From contig JACVRA010000099.1 in the NCBI GenBank assembly GCA_019828545.1, forward strand, positions 158,426 to 222,425: DNA of 64,000 nt, in the 5' to 3' direction. Both the position numbers and the translations under genes were made by a program. The notes beneath the pieces were generated by a model that made no database searches, was not told the origin of the DNA, and saw only the letters and a list, made by a program, of their open reading frames with translations. This document shows positions 41,739-53,018 of this stretch, piece by piece. Source of the stretch: Paracamarosporium sp. OC-R06-R3 (lineage: Eukaryota > Ascomycota > Dothideomycetes > Pleosporales > Didymosphaeriaceae). Every line of letters starts with the position of its first letter. Position 1 is the stretch's first letter.

Positions 41739-42692
41739 ATGGAATCAAACGGGGACTTGAGGATCACCTTGATAGGAGCTGGCACCATCGGCCTGTCCTT
41801 CGCCGCCTTCCATCTCTCGCATCTTTCCGCCTCATCCCACCTAACGATATACGACACCCGTCCGAACGCAGAGCAATACGTACGCGACAACCTGCCAAAG
41901 TTCTTTAGCAAAGATTCCGCTCTACCCTCGGAACCCAATGTGCGGATTGCAAAGACCCTCCACGAAGCCGTCTCCGACGCGCACATCATCCAAGAATCCG
42001 GACCAGAAAATCCACAGATAAAGCAAGAGCTATGGGCCGAAGTTGAAAAACACGCCGACGAGACGGCCCTCCTATGGAGCAGCACAAGCGGAATTCCTGC
42101 CTCACAGCAAGCGCAAAACATGCAAGACAAGACACGGCTACTCGTCGTCCACCCGTACAATCCCCCGCACATCATGCCCCTCCTTGAGCTTGTGCCCTCG
42201 CCCTCGACGTCTGAAGCCGTGATCCAACGCACGCAAGACTTTTGGCGAGCACGCAATCGAGTGCCCATCCATATTCACCAGGAAACCACGGGCTTCGTCG
42301 CTAACCGTCTGGCGTTTGCGCTTCTGCGAGAGGCCATACATCTTGTCGATGCAGGTGTCGTGTCCGTGGCTGAACTAGATAAAATTGTTGAGAGCTCCAT
42401 GGGGCCTCGATGGGCGGTCGCAGGACCTTTCAAGAGCTACCACGCTGGAGGCGGTCCTGCAGGTCTCGAGGGCTTCTTTAAGAATATCGGAGAGACTGTC
42501 CAGGCGTGTTGGAGCGACGCTGGGAAGGTTGACGTAGGGGATGGATGGGAAGATAAGATATTCTCGCAGGCCAAGGAAGTGTATGGTGCCGTGGATGTTG
42601 TGGAGAGAGATAGGATCACACGCAGGTTGCTAGATGTTTTAGAAGAGGAAAAGGGAAAAAAGGCATCAGCAAATCTGCCATCGACATCATGA
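41739..42692 (+). CDS. 3-hydroxyacyl-CoA dehydrogenase family protein (lambda-crystallin-like)
   Basis: NAD-dependent dehydrogenase, 317 residues from the Met at 41739. The Rossmann loop ITLIGAGTIGLSFAAFHLS starts at residue 8, with an acidic residue in YDTRP at the end of strand 2. LLWSSTSGIP and VVHPYNPPHIMPLLELVPSP hold the catalytic His block, and TTGFVANRLAFALLREAI is the helix linking to the C-terminal dimer domain. GPRWAVAGPFKSYHAGGGPAGLEGFF matches the lambda-crystallin/L-gulonate or carnitine dehydrogenase branch rather than classical beta-oxidation FadB. No PTS1 (ends STS) and no obvious PTS2. Its divergent pairing with a CoA ligase supports a role on a hydroxyacyl intermediate (inference). 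An in-frame extension to 41577 exists but looks non-coding. Confidence 0.9.
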   Translation: MESNGDLRITLIGAGTIGLSFAAFHLSHLSASSHLTIYDTRPNAEQYVRDNLPKFFSKDSALPSEPNVRIAKTLHEAVSDAHIIQESGPENPQIKQELWAEVEKHADETALLWSSTSGIPASQQAQNMQDKTRLLVVHPYNPPHIMPLLELVPSPSTSEAVIQRTQDFWRARNRVPIHIHQETTGFVANRLAFALLREAIHLVDAGVVSVAELDKIVESSMGPRWAVAGPFKSYHAGGGPAGLEGFFKNIGETVQACWSDAGKVDVGDGWEDKIFSQAKEVYGAVDVVERDRITRRLLDVLEEEKGKKASANLPSTS

Positions 42693-42953
42693 CTCGAGTT
42701 TGATACACGAAGGATTGAGCCAAGGAGGTTTCGACTTTCGTCTTTTTATTTCCAATGTCTACATATTCCTACAATTGCAGGCTGCGATAAATTGCCCAAA
42801 GGCGGTACTCGGCAGTGTTGCCATAGTGTGACATGGTCTTGTACATCAATATTCCGACCGCTCGTGAATACACAGCAGATCCAGTCTGCACACAGTTTTT
42901 TTTTTTTTTTTTGGCTCTTGTAGTAATTAGGATGCCGTGTCGAAACATGTTTA
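42693..42953. other. Convergent 3' region with poly-T tract
   Basis: Short spacer between the dehydrogenase (+) and peroxiredoxin (-) 3' ends. It contains 17 consecutive T at 42896-42912. Confidence 0.6.
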
Positions 42954-43795
42954 CTAGTTTATCAGCTTTCCGAGGACGTTTTTAGCCGCAGAAACTATTT
43001 CAATGTCAGATTTGGTACCGTAGAAGAAGCGCTCATGGCATACCATCTAGTCCGGTGTTGTCGGCTTCGACGTGTGCGTCTTTCACGGCGCCGTTCTCAA
43101 TGACCAAGGCATATCTCTTGGAGCGGTCACCACCAAAGATAGCAGCGCCATCGAAAGAAAGATCAAGCGCCTTGGTGAAGCGAAGGTCCGGGTCAGCGAG
43201 GAAGCGGATCTAATGATTGTTAATTTCGCTTATCTTTTTATGGAAAATTAACGGCGTACTCCACTTGAGCCTGATGGATCGAGAGATTTCCCCCAAGCCT
43301 TCATACTGGGCATTGTCAGGATGAGATATACACGACAGCTTGCTTGCACAAAACTCACACGAACGCATCGTTGACTAAAAGACATGGCATTAGCAGTGAA
43401 TGGGAAGACGGGAGGTTTCTCCAGGGAAAGATGCAAGGAAGTACCTACCCGAGACAACAAACACACGACCGGCGTCTTTGAGCTCTTTGGCGTTGATGTA
43501 GCCTGGAATGTGGCTTTCGCTGCATGCTGGAGAGAAGGCGGCGGGCACGCCTGGACGGAGCGGTCAGGTGACATGTCTAGCTGGGAGCAACTGGCGGCTT
43601 TTTACCAATGATTAGACCCTTTCCGCTCTTCAATTCGTCTGCAATTTTGACCTTGTTGCCGGGAGAGCCCTCGTGGAGCTCCACATCGGGAACCTTGTCG
43701 CCAATCTGGACGAAGGCCGGGGTGGAGGCGTGGAACAGGCGGCGCGAGGGAGCGGCCGCGGGCAAGGCGCGCGGCAGACGGCGGGCGGCAAACAT
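42954..43795 (-). CDS. Mitochondrial peroxiredoxin (PRX5/AHP1 type)
   Basis: Thiol peroxidase reducing H2O2 and alkyl hydroperoxides. Six minus-strand exons: 43795-43606, 43550-43449, 43374-43359, 43305-43260, 43209-43044 and 42994-42954, giving 186 residues. Exon 3 is a 16-base micro-exon whose presence restores VNDAFVMKAW. The presequence MFAARRLPRALPAAAPSRRLFHAS is mitochondrial. The peroxidatic Cys sits in VPAAFSPACSESHIPGY, the PRX5 signature. FLADPDLRFTKAL and KRYALVIENG follow. The C-terminus is GKLIN, so it is not the peroxisomal PTS1 form. It is divergent from SKN7, whose homologues activate peroxide-defence genes. Confidence 0.93.
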
Positions 43796-44779
43796 GGCGA
43801 CTGGAGGTTCAGCTGTGGTGGTTGCGGTGCTGGCGACGGCGATGGCGATGGCGTCTGTCTGGTGGTGTTTGGGGTGGTGAGTAGCGTGGGATTACCGCCC
43901 GAGTGGCTCCCGCCGAGAGGAGCAACGATCGGCACGGACTTGGGCCCGATCGAGGGCTGATTTGCGGGGACGTCTCGCGAGGCATCGAGCGCACGCAGTC
44001 GGACGCTCGGAATCATGGCAGCTGCCGGGCCAGGGCGGGCGCGGGTCGAGGGCTGCACGCCAGATTGCTGGCCATGGCGAGGGCAGCCGTGTTCCGGCGG
44101 CGATTGATTGCGCAGTGCCCATTCCGTCATTGCTGGTCGCAGCCGGCCAAACCGCACACCGGCACCGAAGCAGACGACGGTCGACTTGCCGAATTGGCTC
44201 GCGGATGACGCTGGTACTGCACTGACGCTGGCACGGGCGCGACGAGCCTGCCATGCGAGGCTGGCGACGGTGCCGGGGCGCGGACGGGTGCTGGCTAATG
44301 GCTGATGGCTGTTTCTTTCAAGCCCTCCATCTCATCAACCCTGCCCACCCTGCCCGGCCCTGCCCTTCCCTGCCTGCCCTCGGCACGCTTCTCTCTTAGC
44401 CCTCCTGCAGCCCGCTCAGCGCCACTAGACTGCCGTCACGGCCGCCGCGCTGTGCATTCCTCAACCTGCTTTAGTGCTCGATACCCACCCGCAAAACCTA
44501 ATTCACCCTTCTTCGCCAGGCTCTTTTCCTCTGGCTCACCGCGGGAGCTCCCTGACCCAGGTCCCCAGCGCATGCCCGCAGGCTCATGTGCGAACACCCT
44601 GTCCTCCCGCATCCCGCATCAGACGTCACTGCCCGAAGACCGCTCAGGCGGTCACTGCAAGGCGGCTGATTCATCGCCCACCATCCGGCTGGCGACATCG
44701 CGGATCCCATCCCACCGGTTGCGCGCGTCCGTCGAGGAGCAGAGAAGGCTAGTCGACTGCCGACAGAGGCCCGCCAGAC
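43796..44779. promoter_or_regulatory. Divergent region, peroxiredoxin / SKN7
   Basis: 984 bases between start codons on opposite strands. The sequence is GC-rich near the peroxiredoxin and CT-rich (CTGCCC repeats near 44339-44385) toward SKN7, consistent with long leaders and promoters. Overlapping ORFs on all frames reflect high GC and show no motif. Confidence 0.45.
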
Positions 44780-46994
44780 ATGGAGAACCAGTCGCAAGGC
44801 TCGAGTAGCAGCGACTTTGTACGCCACAACGCCCAATCCGTGCATGCACAATCGCTAATCAGGGCTCCAGGTTCGCAAGCTGTACAAGTATGTCGAGATG
44901 CAACGGCGCTCGTTGTCAGCCAGGCCATGTCGGTTACTGATGCGCGCGACAGGATGCTCGAGAACCCGACCGACGAGAATGTAGTACGATGGGGAAACGA
45001 TGGAGACAGCTTTGTGGTGCTAGAAGTACGTCGTGGCACCTACCACGGTTCGCTCGCGGCTGGCTGACGGAAGGCTAGAACGAAAAATTCACAAAGCACA
45101 TCCTGCCCAAGCACTTCAAGCACAGCAACTTCGCCAGTTTTGTGCGGCAATTGAACAAGTACGACTTCCACAAAGTGCGCCACAACAACGAAGAAAACGG
45201 GCAGTCACCGTACGGACCTGGGGTAAGGTTGGCACTGCGATCGCTCCTTCCGAGCATCATCGCGCACGCACCGGGAAGGCACAACTGACAACTTTCAGGC
45301 ATGGGAGTTCAAGCACCCGGATTTCAAAATGAACAACAAGGATGCGCTGGACAACATCCGACGAAAAGCACCGGCGCCGCGCAAGACGAACCAGCCCAAC
45401 GAGGAGATGATCATACCCGCCCAACAGATGGACATGATGAGCAACCAACTAGTCGCGACACAGACGCAGCTGCACGCGCTCGAGAGCCGTTACAACGAGC
45501 TCAGCATCCACCACTCAATGCTCCTCCAAGAGGTTATCGGATTGCAAAAGACGGTCGTCAACCACGAGCATGTGATGCAAAATGTCATGACCTTTCTGCA
45601 CAATGTTGATGCACAGCGACGGCGCGATAGTAGGCTTCCCTTTCCTCCAAATGGAGCGCAAACCCAGAACGGGAACGTGGATGGGCAAAATCAATCTACT
45701 GACGACGACATTCCTGCCTCGCCTTTGCAACACGCTGCTAAGTTGTTGAGTGAAACCAATGCGGATGTTATGTTGAACCCAAGGAATCTTGAACATATGA
45801 ACGAAATCACAATGCGTATGAACGGAACACTCACAACACCGCCTCCCGACCTTATTCGAAGCGCGAGACCCGTTAGCCGAGGGCCCCCATCGGCCGGCAG
45901 CTCTACCAATTCGATGCGACTCGGTGATATCGACAATCTGGTGTATCCGGTTGGACAAACTAACGGAATCGATCCTATGTACAGTGAGCATATCAACAAC
46001 ATCCCGTACAGCATGCCACCCAAGGTAGCCGACCCAAGCAACCCACAGTTTCAGGAATCCCGCAAAAAAAGCGCTCAGGTTGATCCAGGGTGGGTGCGCC
46101 AGCCTCAAATCCTGCTTGTCGAAGATGACCCAACCTGCCGCCGCATTGGCAGCAAGTTCCTGTATGCATTCCATTGCTCCATTGACAGTGCGGTAAGTTA
46201 CATTCTCAGCACCACATTCACTGTACTAATGCAGCTAGCTCGATGGCCTGGAAGCGGTGAACAAGATGAATAACGGATCGAAATACGACCTGGTGCTTAT
46301 GGACATCATCATGCCCAACTTAGATGGTGTATCCGCATGTCATCTGGTCCGGCAGTTTGACAACACACCCATCATTGCCATGACTTCTAATATTCGCAGT
46401 GACGATATCGCTATGTATTTCCATCATGGTATGTCTACAATGGAAGCTCGGCCTGTTGACTTTGCATTAACACTGCCAGGTATGAACGACGTCCTACCCA
46501 AACCGTTTACCAAGGAAGGCCTGTTACACATGTTGGAGAAGCACCTTGCACATTTAAAGAAGCCAATCTCGCACATGGATGGTGGTATGGCAGCACCTCA
46601 GCCTCTAGCTTCGACACGACAAGTCTTGAAGGAAGAGGAGTCTCCGGCCAAATCCCCAGCGACCGTGAGCTGGAACTCGCCAAACCCAGTCTCTGGAGTC
46701 TCTCCAGTAGCCACTGGCATGTCGGAAGAATACATGCACGCCGTCCACGCAAATCCTGCTGCATACGCCGTGCAAGGAGTACCAGGTATGCCACCAGTAC
46801 CAGGCAATGTCCAATACAATACATCTCCCCAAATGCCAATGCCCGGCCACGCACAGCAACAGGCCGGGCATAGAAGACAAATTTCAGACATTTCTGGAGG
46901 AGACAACATGAACAACCCGGCGAAACGACAGCAAATGTACGGCAATGCTCCATTACAGCAACAGCCGATGAACCCAATGCAACGGCCTCGTTGA
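44780..46994 (+). CDS. SKN7: SKN7 stress response regulator / transcription factor
   Basis: Links osmotic and oxidative stress to gene expression through the Sln1-Ypd1 phosphorelay. Seven exons (44780-44818, 44871-44887, 44953-45025, 45079-45222, 45299-46192, 46239-46428, 46480-46994) give 623 residues. Exon 2 is 17 bases and encodes VRKLYK. The HSF-type DNA-binding domain includes [38 protein letters not shown] and [10 protein letters not shown] coiled coil follows ([19 protein letters not shown]). The receiver domain has ILLVEDD (366-368 acidic pocket), phosphoacceptor Asp411 in [12 protein letters not shown] after strand 4 and the conserved Lys in LPKPF. The C-terminus is Pro/Gln-rich. Nuclear. 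Confidence 0.96.
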
Positions 46995-47917
46995 GGAGGG
47001 CTGGCATTTATTCGCGTTCCAACTCCCACAAGGTGGCTGTAACGGCAGACATCAACGAGCAGTGAAGACGACGACTAGCGGAACTTTAACAAGAAATGAT
47101 TTATAGAAGATCTTTGGCGCGGGATACCACGGCCAATTGTGCCGATTATGCTTTACTTTCTATTCTGTTCTCTCGTTGAGACGATTTCCCCTAGTAGAAG
47201 AACGATGGACTTGCAGTGGAGGTTGGAGAATTGCCATATAAGGTACCATGTAAAGTAGGTGAAGACAAGGCATTCTTAGGGATGAGTCGGGTCGGGGATG
47301 CGCGAAATCGCCCGGGGCATACAGCCTCAGCAGCTGGAAGATATCATGAACGTAGCGCAGTTTGTAGCACTCGATATCATGCATTGCATACTCTTGTCCT
47401 GTTTCCTGTCTATTCGACGTGGTAGTGATTCGATCCATGGCAACCCCGACCAGTTTTCGCCCGTTCACATGCTGTTTTGGCAGTAACGTGTAGGAGCGGA
47501 TATCGAAGACAAAAGCATAGCGTCCAGGTCTCAGGACGCGCACATTAATTGGAACCGTTTCTCATGGATACCCTTTTGCCATGCCGTCTGAAGCGTTCAG
47601 GGCAATGGAGTGTCGTTGCAACAAGCATTCAGCTTGGTTGTCCAGGGTCAAACAGACCAACAGTTCTAGACCTCAATCGCCACACGTGAAAGCCAGGAAA
47701 GACGTCTTGCACAATGACCCAAGCAAGGCCCCTGCGGCAAGCCCGCAAGCCCCACCTTAACCTTAACCCGTCTTCTGGATTCCTCGGGTCTGTGACGCAC
47801 AGCTTGGGCGCGACTTTCCGTGGGCGTGCCTGAGTCATCACCAAATTTGGCCCGCGAGACACATCCCACTAGAAACGCAGCAACCGGCCCACCAACGCAC
47901 ACCCACGATCGCACAGC
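46995..47917. other. Intergenic, SKN7 3' to eIF2B-epsilon 5'
   Basis: About 920 bases with SKN7 3' UTR and the eIF2B-epsilon promoter. The frames at 47160-47543 (-) and 47629-47862 (-) lack motifs. No RNA gene recognised. Confidence 0.4.
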
Positions 47918-50277
47918 ATGCCGCCCAAAGGCAAGAAGGGCCAGACGTCCGAAAAGGCCAAAGCTGGCGAGGAGGAGCGCGAGGAGCCGCTCCAGGCCGT
48001 GGTAGGAGCTGCGTGCGCCCGCACTTGGGAGCAGTGCATGCTAACTTTCTAGATACTCGCCGACCCGTTTGAGACGCGCTTCAACCCTTTCACACTTGAG
48101 CGTCCACGCGTCAGTACACAACCTCGTACGCGCAGCTCGTTGCTGATGGCTGACAGTGCCTCCTGCCCCTCGCCAATACCCCGCTCATCGAATATACCTT
48201 CGAGTTCCTCGCAAACGCCGGCGTAGAGGAGGTCTTTGTATACTGCGGCGCGCACAGGGACCTCGTTGAGGAGTACGTCAAGAAGTCGAAATGGTCGTCC
48301 CGTTCCTCGCCCTTCTCGAAGCTGGAGCTCATCCAGTCGACCTCCCACTCGATCGGCGATGCGATGCGCGACTTGGATACGCGCGGTCTGCTTGTTGGTG
48401 ACTTCCTCATGGTATACGGAGATGTAGTCAGCAACCTGCCGCTAGAGTCGGCCCTCGCGGCGCACAGAGCGAGGCGCGTGAAGGACAAGAATGCCATCAT
48501 GACTATGGTGCTACGGGAGGCTGGGACTACACACAGGACGAAAGCGCAGGGAACGAGCCCGGTATTCGTCATCGATCCTACCAAGGACAGATGCCTCCAT
48601 TTTGAACAGATGCCGAACAAGGACCAAACACACTTCCTGTCAATTGACCCCGAGCTCCTCTCAAGCCACCAGGAAATTGACATTCGGCAAGACCTGATCG
48701 ACTGTGGCATTGATATCTGTACACCTGACGTTCTAGCGCTTTGGAGCGACAACTTCGACTTCCAAGCGCCCAGGAAAGGTTTCCTGCATAGCGTACTAAA
48801 AGACTACGAACTGAACGGCAAGACGATCCACACACATATCACGTCGGATCACTATGCTGCGCGAGTTAGAAATTTGCACGCATACGACTCTGTGAGCAAG
48901 GACATAGTGTCGCGATGGGCATACCCATTATGTCCAGATAGCAATCTCGTGCAGGGCCAATCATACCGGCTACAAAAAGGCAATATTTATAAAGAAGAAG
49001 GCGTTATATTAGCACGAGATTGTGTCATCTTTCCCAAGACAGTCATCGGACGTGGGACCAGCATCGGAGACGGCAGTGTTATCAAGAACAGCATCATAGG
49101 TCGACATTGCATCATCGGAAAAGGCGTCAACATCGACGGGGCATATCTGTGGGACTATGCAAGCATTGGGGACGGCTCGACTTTAAAGAAATGTGTCATT
49201 GCTGAAGAGGCTTCTATCGGTAAAAAGTGCACCATCGAATCTGGAGCTCTCATTTCCTATGGAGTGAGAATTGGCGAGGGTACTACTATTCGAGGTGAAC
49301 ATAGAATTACTAAAGCAAGCGGAAGGCGAGATTTGGATGAGCCGACTACTGAGAAGAGTACAGACGCCACCATCGTTGGCGTAGGCGGAGTTGGTTTTGA
49401 GTTCCAGGACTCGGACGAAGAAGACGAGGATGAAATTGTAGACGGTCTCATATCTACCGGTCCCAGTAAGTCACATATCTATCCGTTTTTCCTTCGTCAT
49501 TGCTATACAGCCACTGACTGTCCTAGTATACAACCTTGCAAACCTATCGCTTGAGTCAATATCAACACTCAATTCAGAGTCTGAAGATGATGACGATTTT
49601 GAATTCCGGCACGATCGATCTGCTGCGAGTAGCTTCCGCTCCGTTGGCTCCCAAGATAGCCAACACGCCGCTAATTTTGATCACGATGCATCGGCCAGCA
49701 TATACGATTCGCTTGAGCAGGGTCACGAATCAGCAAACATCCAGCTAGAGCTGACGGCGTTGCGTATGAGCACGAACGCTTCGGACCACCAAGTTCGACG
49801 TGCGGTCGTCGTGGCTTTTGTTAAACGTATTACACAGCTTGTAAAGTCTGGCACCAGCATACGGGATGCTGTGGCGCAGGTATTTTCGCAGCACAAAGAC
49901 TTGGTAAGTAGTTCTATCCTGACTAACGCTGTGACGTTTGCTTACCATTCATCTTCGTTTAGGTCGACCGGTCCATATTCGACAAGGACAAATCAAGCAA
50001 GGCTGACCAGGTTGACTTCATGTTGTTGTTACAGACAGATCTTGTACACCGAGACAATGGTGATTCCATACTGCTGAGTGCAGCGACAAAGCTGGTTGAG
50101 TTGGACAGCATTGAGGACGATGGCGTTACACAATGGTGGGAGGATCCCAAATCATCAGAGAGCGAAGAGTTGAAGAAGGTCAAGGGTAAGACGCAACAAT
50201 TGGTTGATTATCTAAACCAGTCTTCAGAGGAGGAGAGCGAAGACGAAGAAGATGACGATGACGAAGATTCGGAGTAA
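47918..50277 (+). CDS. GCD6: eIF2B epsilon catalytic subunit
   Basis: Guanine-nucleotide exchange factor for eIF2, the rate-limiting step of translation initiation and the target of eIF2-alpha phosphorylation. Five exons (47918-48001, 48053-48109, 48157-49465, 49527-49903, 49963-50277) give 713 residues. After a Lys-rich start comes the nucleotidyltransferase-like domain (ILADPFETRFNPFTLERPRCLLPLANTPLIEYTFEFLA), then left-handed beta-helix hexapeptide repeats (VIGRGTSIGDGSVIKNSIIGRHCIIG). An acidic linker with ESEDDDDFEF precedes the W2/HEAT exchange domain at the C-terminus (RAVVVAFVKRITQLV, LLLQTDLVHRDNGDS, TQWWEDP). It ends in a very acidic tail (EDEEDDDDEDSE) that contacts basic eIF2-beta in yeast. 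Cytosolic. Confidence 0.96.
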
Positions 50278-51088
50278 CTACGTGCCCCTGCAAAGACACG
50301 CCGGGTTGATGGTTCGCATGTGCTGTGAGTAGCGGGAGCATGACAAAGACCCGGAGGATCTAGCGCATTACCCGAGCATGTTTGTCGTTGACGACACTCG
50401 ACCATACTACCTTGTTCTTTTCGTTCATCGTCTGTAATAACTAAAAGAACAAAACGAAGTCAATCTTGTACATTGGATCCTAATGAGACTCAGGTGCTTA
50501 CATGTCGATGCCACAAAGTTATAGATGTGGTGTATGGCGCCATCAAGGCGGCCAATCCTACGTTTGTAGGCAACCAGGACTGATGCCTACAACAAATAAG
50601 GTGAATTGCCGCAAAAGTGGGTTTGTTTCCAGGCAGGGGAAATTCAGCTCAAGGTACATGTAGGCAACTGCTCTCACCAGAGGTGGCGGTGCTTACCTCA
50701 TCGGGGCTAGCGCACGCCCGCATCCGCCGAGTCATGCCCTATTCCGTAGCCCTCAATGTCTCAACCCGACCTGGACCTGTGACTTGTAAAGCTGACCAGT
50801 GTCCACCGGCTTTGCTGCGTTTTGCTGCCTGTCGCCACCTAGCCACAGTTCGCTGTCTCTCCTCTCTTCCCTCTTCCCTCTTGCTCGCAGCTGCTGGTCT
50901 CGTCATCGCGGCGAGATCGGCTCTCCCAGAACATCACCACGCCGCCCTCAACCGCTTCCCGTAAGCGAAAGGCAGACGATTTAGTAGACCACCTCGCGCC
51001 CTCCGCGACTCCGCCGACCAAGAGGCAGACTCCTGACACCGCAGTCGACTTGCCCGCCACACCTGTCACCACAACAGCCTCACCCGCC
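50278..51088. other. Intergenic, eIF2B-epsilon 3' to RBR ligase 5'
   Basis: About 810 bases. The last 250 are CT-rich and open in several frames, probably leader of the RBR gene. No other gene supported. Confidence 0.4.
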
Positions 51089-53018
51089 ATGGACTCCGAC
51101 GACGATTTTAACAGCTCGCAGGCGAGCGCAAACGATTTCTTGGACGACCAAGATAGCGACCTAGGTCTTGAGGACGGTAAGGACACCTCACAGTTGTACT
51201 CTAGCGGAAATACACTCTAACGCTTCGACTGCAGACTCCGACTTCGACATGGACCAGGATGACGTTGGCTTCGAGTCGCAGGATAAGGATATAGGTCCCC
51301 GAAAACAGGCCTACGAGGTGGATTTCAAGGTCTTCGACCCTCAGCAGATACAAGCCTCGCAGGACAAGCAGGTCGAGGAAGTGTCGAGCATCCTCGGTCA
51401 GCCGCCCGAATCCACCGCGATACTCCTCCGCCACCTACGTTGGAACAAGGAGCGTCTGATCGACCGATATATGGACAACCAGGAGGAAATACTAGAGAGC
51501 GCCGGCTTAGGAGAGACTTCGGCGAACAACCCACCCAAGATCACGAAGGTCGCGGGCTTCGTTTGCGACATCTGCTGCGAGGACGATCCCAGGCTGGATA
51601 CATTTGCGATGAAGTGCGGGCACCGGTTCTGTGTGAGTTGTTACCGGCAATACCTGTACACCAAGATCAAAGAAGAAGGAGAGGCAGCTCGCATTAGGTG
51701 CCCGGGAGATGGGTGCAACCGGATCGTGGACTCAAAGTCTCTAGATCTACTTGTAGCAGATGACCTTAGAGACAGGTACGTTTACTCTACCACTTGCCCC
51801 AAATTGATATGTCTCTTTTATCCTTTCCATCTCAACATGGGAAATACATGGGCAGACAACACGTAGAATTTGATCTGGCGCTGACGCAGAGTTTCGTAGG
51901 TATCACGAGCTGCTTACACGAACGTATGTCGACGACAAGGATAATCTCCGATGGTGCCCCGCACCTAATTGCGTTTACGCTGTTGAGTGCGGAGTTAAGA
52001 ACAAGGACCTAATGCAGATCGTCCCTACCGTTCACTGCGAATGTGCTCACGACTTTTGTTTCGGTTGCTCGCTCAACGACCACCAGCCTGCACCCTGTGC
52101 GTTGGTGAAGATGTGGTTGAAGAAGTGCGAGGATGACTCCGAGACAGCTAACTGGATTTCTGCAAATACAAAGGAATGTCCTAAGTGTAACTCGACTATA
52201 GAGAAGAACGGCGGCTGCAATCACATGACCTGCCGAAAATGCCGTCATGAATTCTGCTGGATGTGTATGGGCGTGTGGTCCGAGCACGGAACTAGTTGGT
52301 ACAATTGCAATCGGTTCGAAGAAAAGAGTGGCTCAGAAGCACGAGATGCTCAGGCAAAGAGTCGTATGTCGCTCGAGCGGTATCTGCATTACTACAATCG
52401 ATACGCGAACCACGAGCAATCTGCGAAGCTAGACAAGGACATATATCTAAAGACAGAAAAGAAGATGCAGCAATTGCAGAACACGACAGGTAAGTTTGAC
52501 CTATGTTACTCATGATGTGATCAATGTACAGTGTCGGACTTTTGGCTTACTTGACCCTTGCAGGCATGTCGTGGATAGAGGTTCAGTATCTAGATACCGC
52601 GTCGCAAGCTTTGCAACAATGCCGACAAACCCTTAAGTGGACCTATGCCTTCGCGTACTATCTCGCCCGCAACAATCTCACTGAGATTTTTGAGGATAAT
52701 CAGAAAGATCTAGAAATGGCTGTTGAGAACCTAAGTGAAATGTTCGAGAAGCCAATCGATCAACTCCAAGGGTTAAAGGTCGACATGATGGATAAAACGT
52801 CGTACTGCACTAAGCGACGAGTCATTCTGCTCAACGACACCGCGGAGAATCTCAAGCAAGGTGAGTCGCAATCTTATTGATATACAATACAATGCATCAC
52901 GCCAGGATATTCAGAAGAGCGTCTATGCTCTAGAGCCTGGACGTTGTTTCTAGAGAGTATTGTAGGTTTTACTGACTTTTCTTCAGGCAACTGGGAGTTC
53001 AACGTAAAGTTCTCATGA
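51089..53018 (+). CDS. RBR E3 ubiquitin ligase, Ariadne/HHARI type (Hel1-like)
   Basis: RING-between-RING ligase that takes ubiquitin from an E2 onto its own cysteine and then onto substrate. Five exons (51089-51176, 51235-51775, 51900-52489, 52564-52860, 52987-53018) give 515 residues. An acidic N-terminus precedes a UBA-like region (WNKERLIDRYMDNQEEIL). RING1 starts at Cys140 (CDICCEDD, KCGHRFCVSCYRQYL). The IBR follows (RWCPAPNCVYAVEC, CAHDFCFGC). RING2/Rcat has CPKCNSTIEKNGGCNHMTC, with catalytic Cys316 in GGCNHM. The C-terminal Ariadne domain is helical (LERYLHYYNRYANHEQS, QCRQTLKWTYAFAYY). The last exon is 32 bases and ends NWEFNVKFS. Cytosolic and nuclear; linked in yeast to histone and translation-related targets. 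Confidence 0.94.

Noticed and set aside
34659..42692. Classical secondary-metabolite cluster
   Set aside because: No PKS, NRPS, terpene or dimethylallyl synthase and no cluster-type zinc regulator are present; only a small pathway can be suggested.
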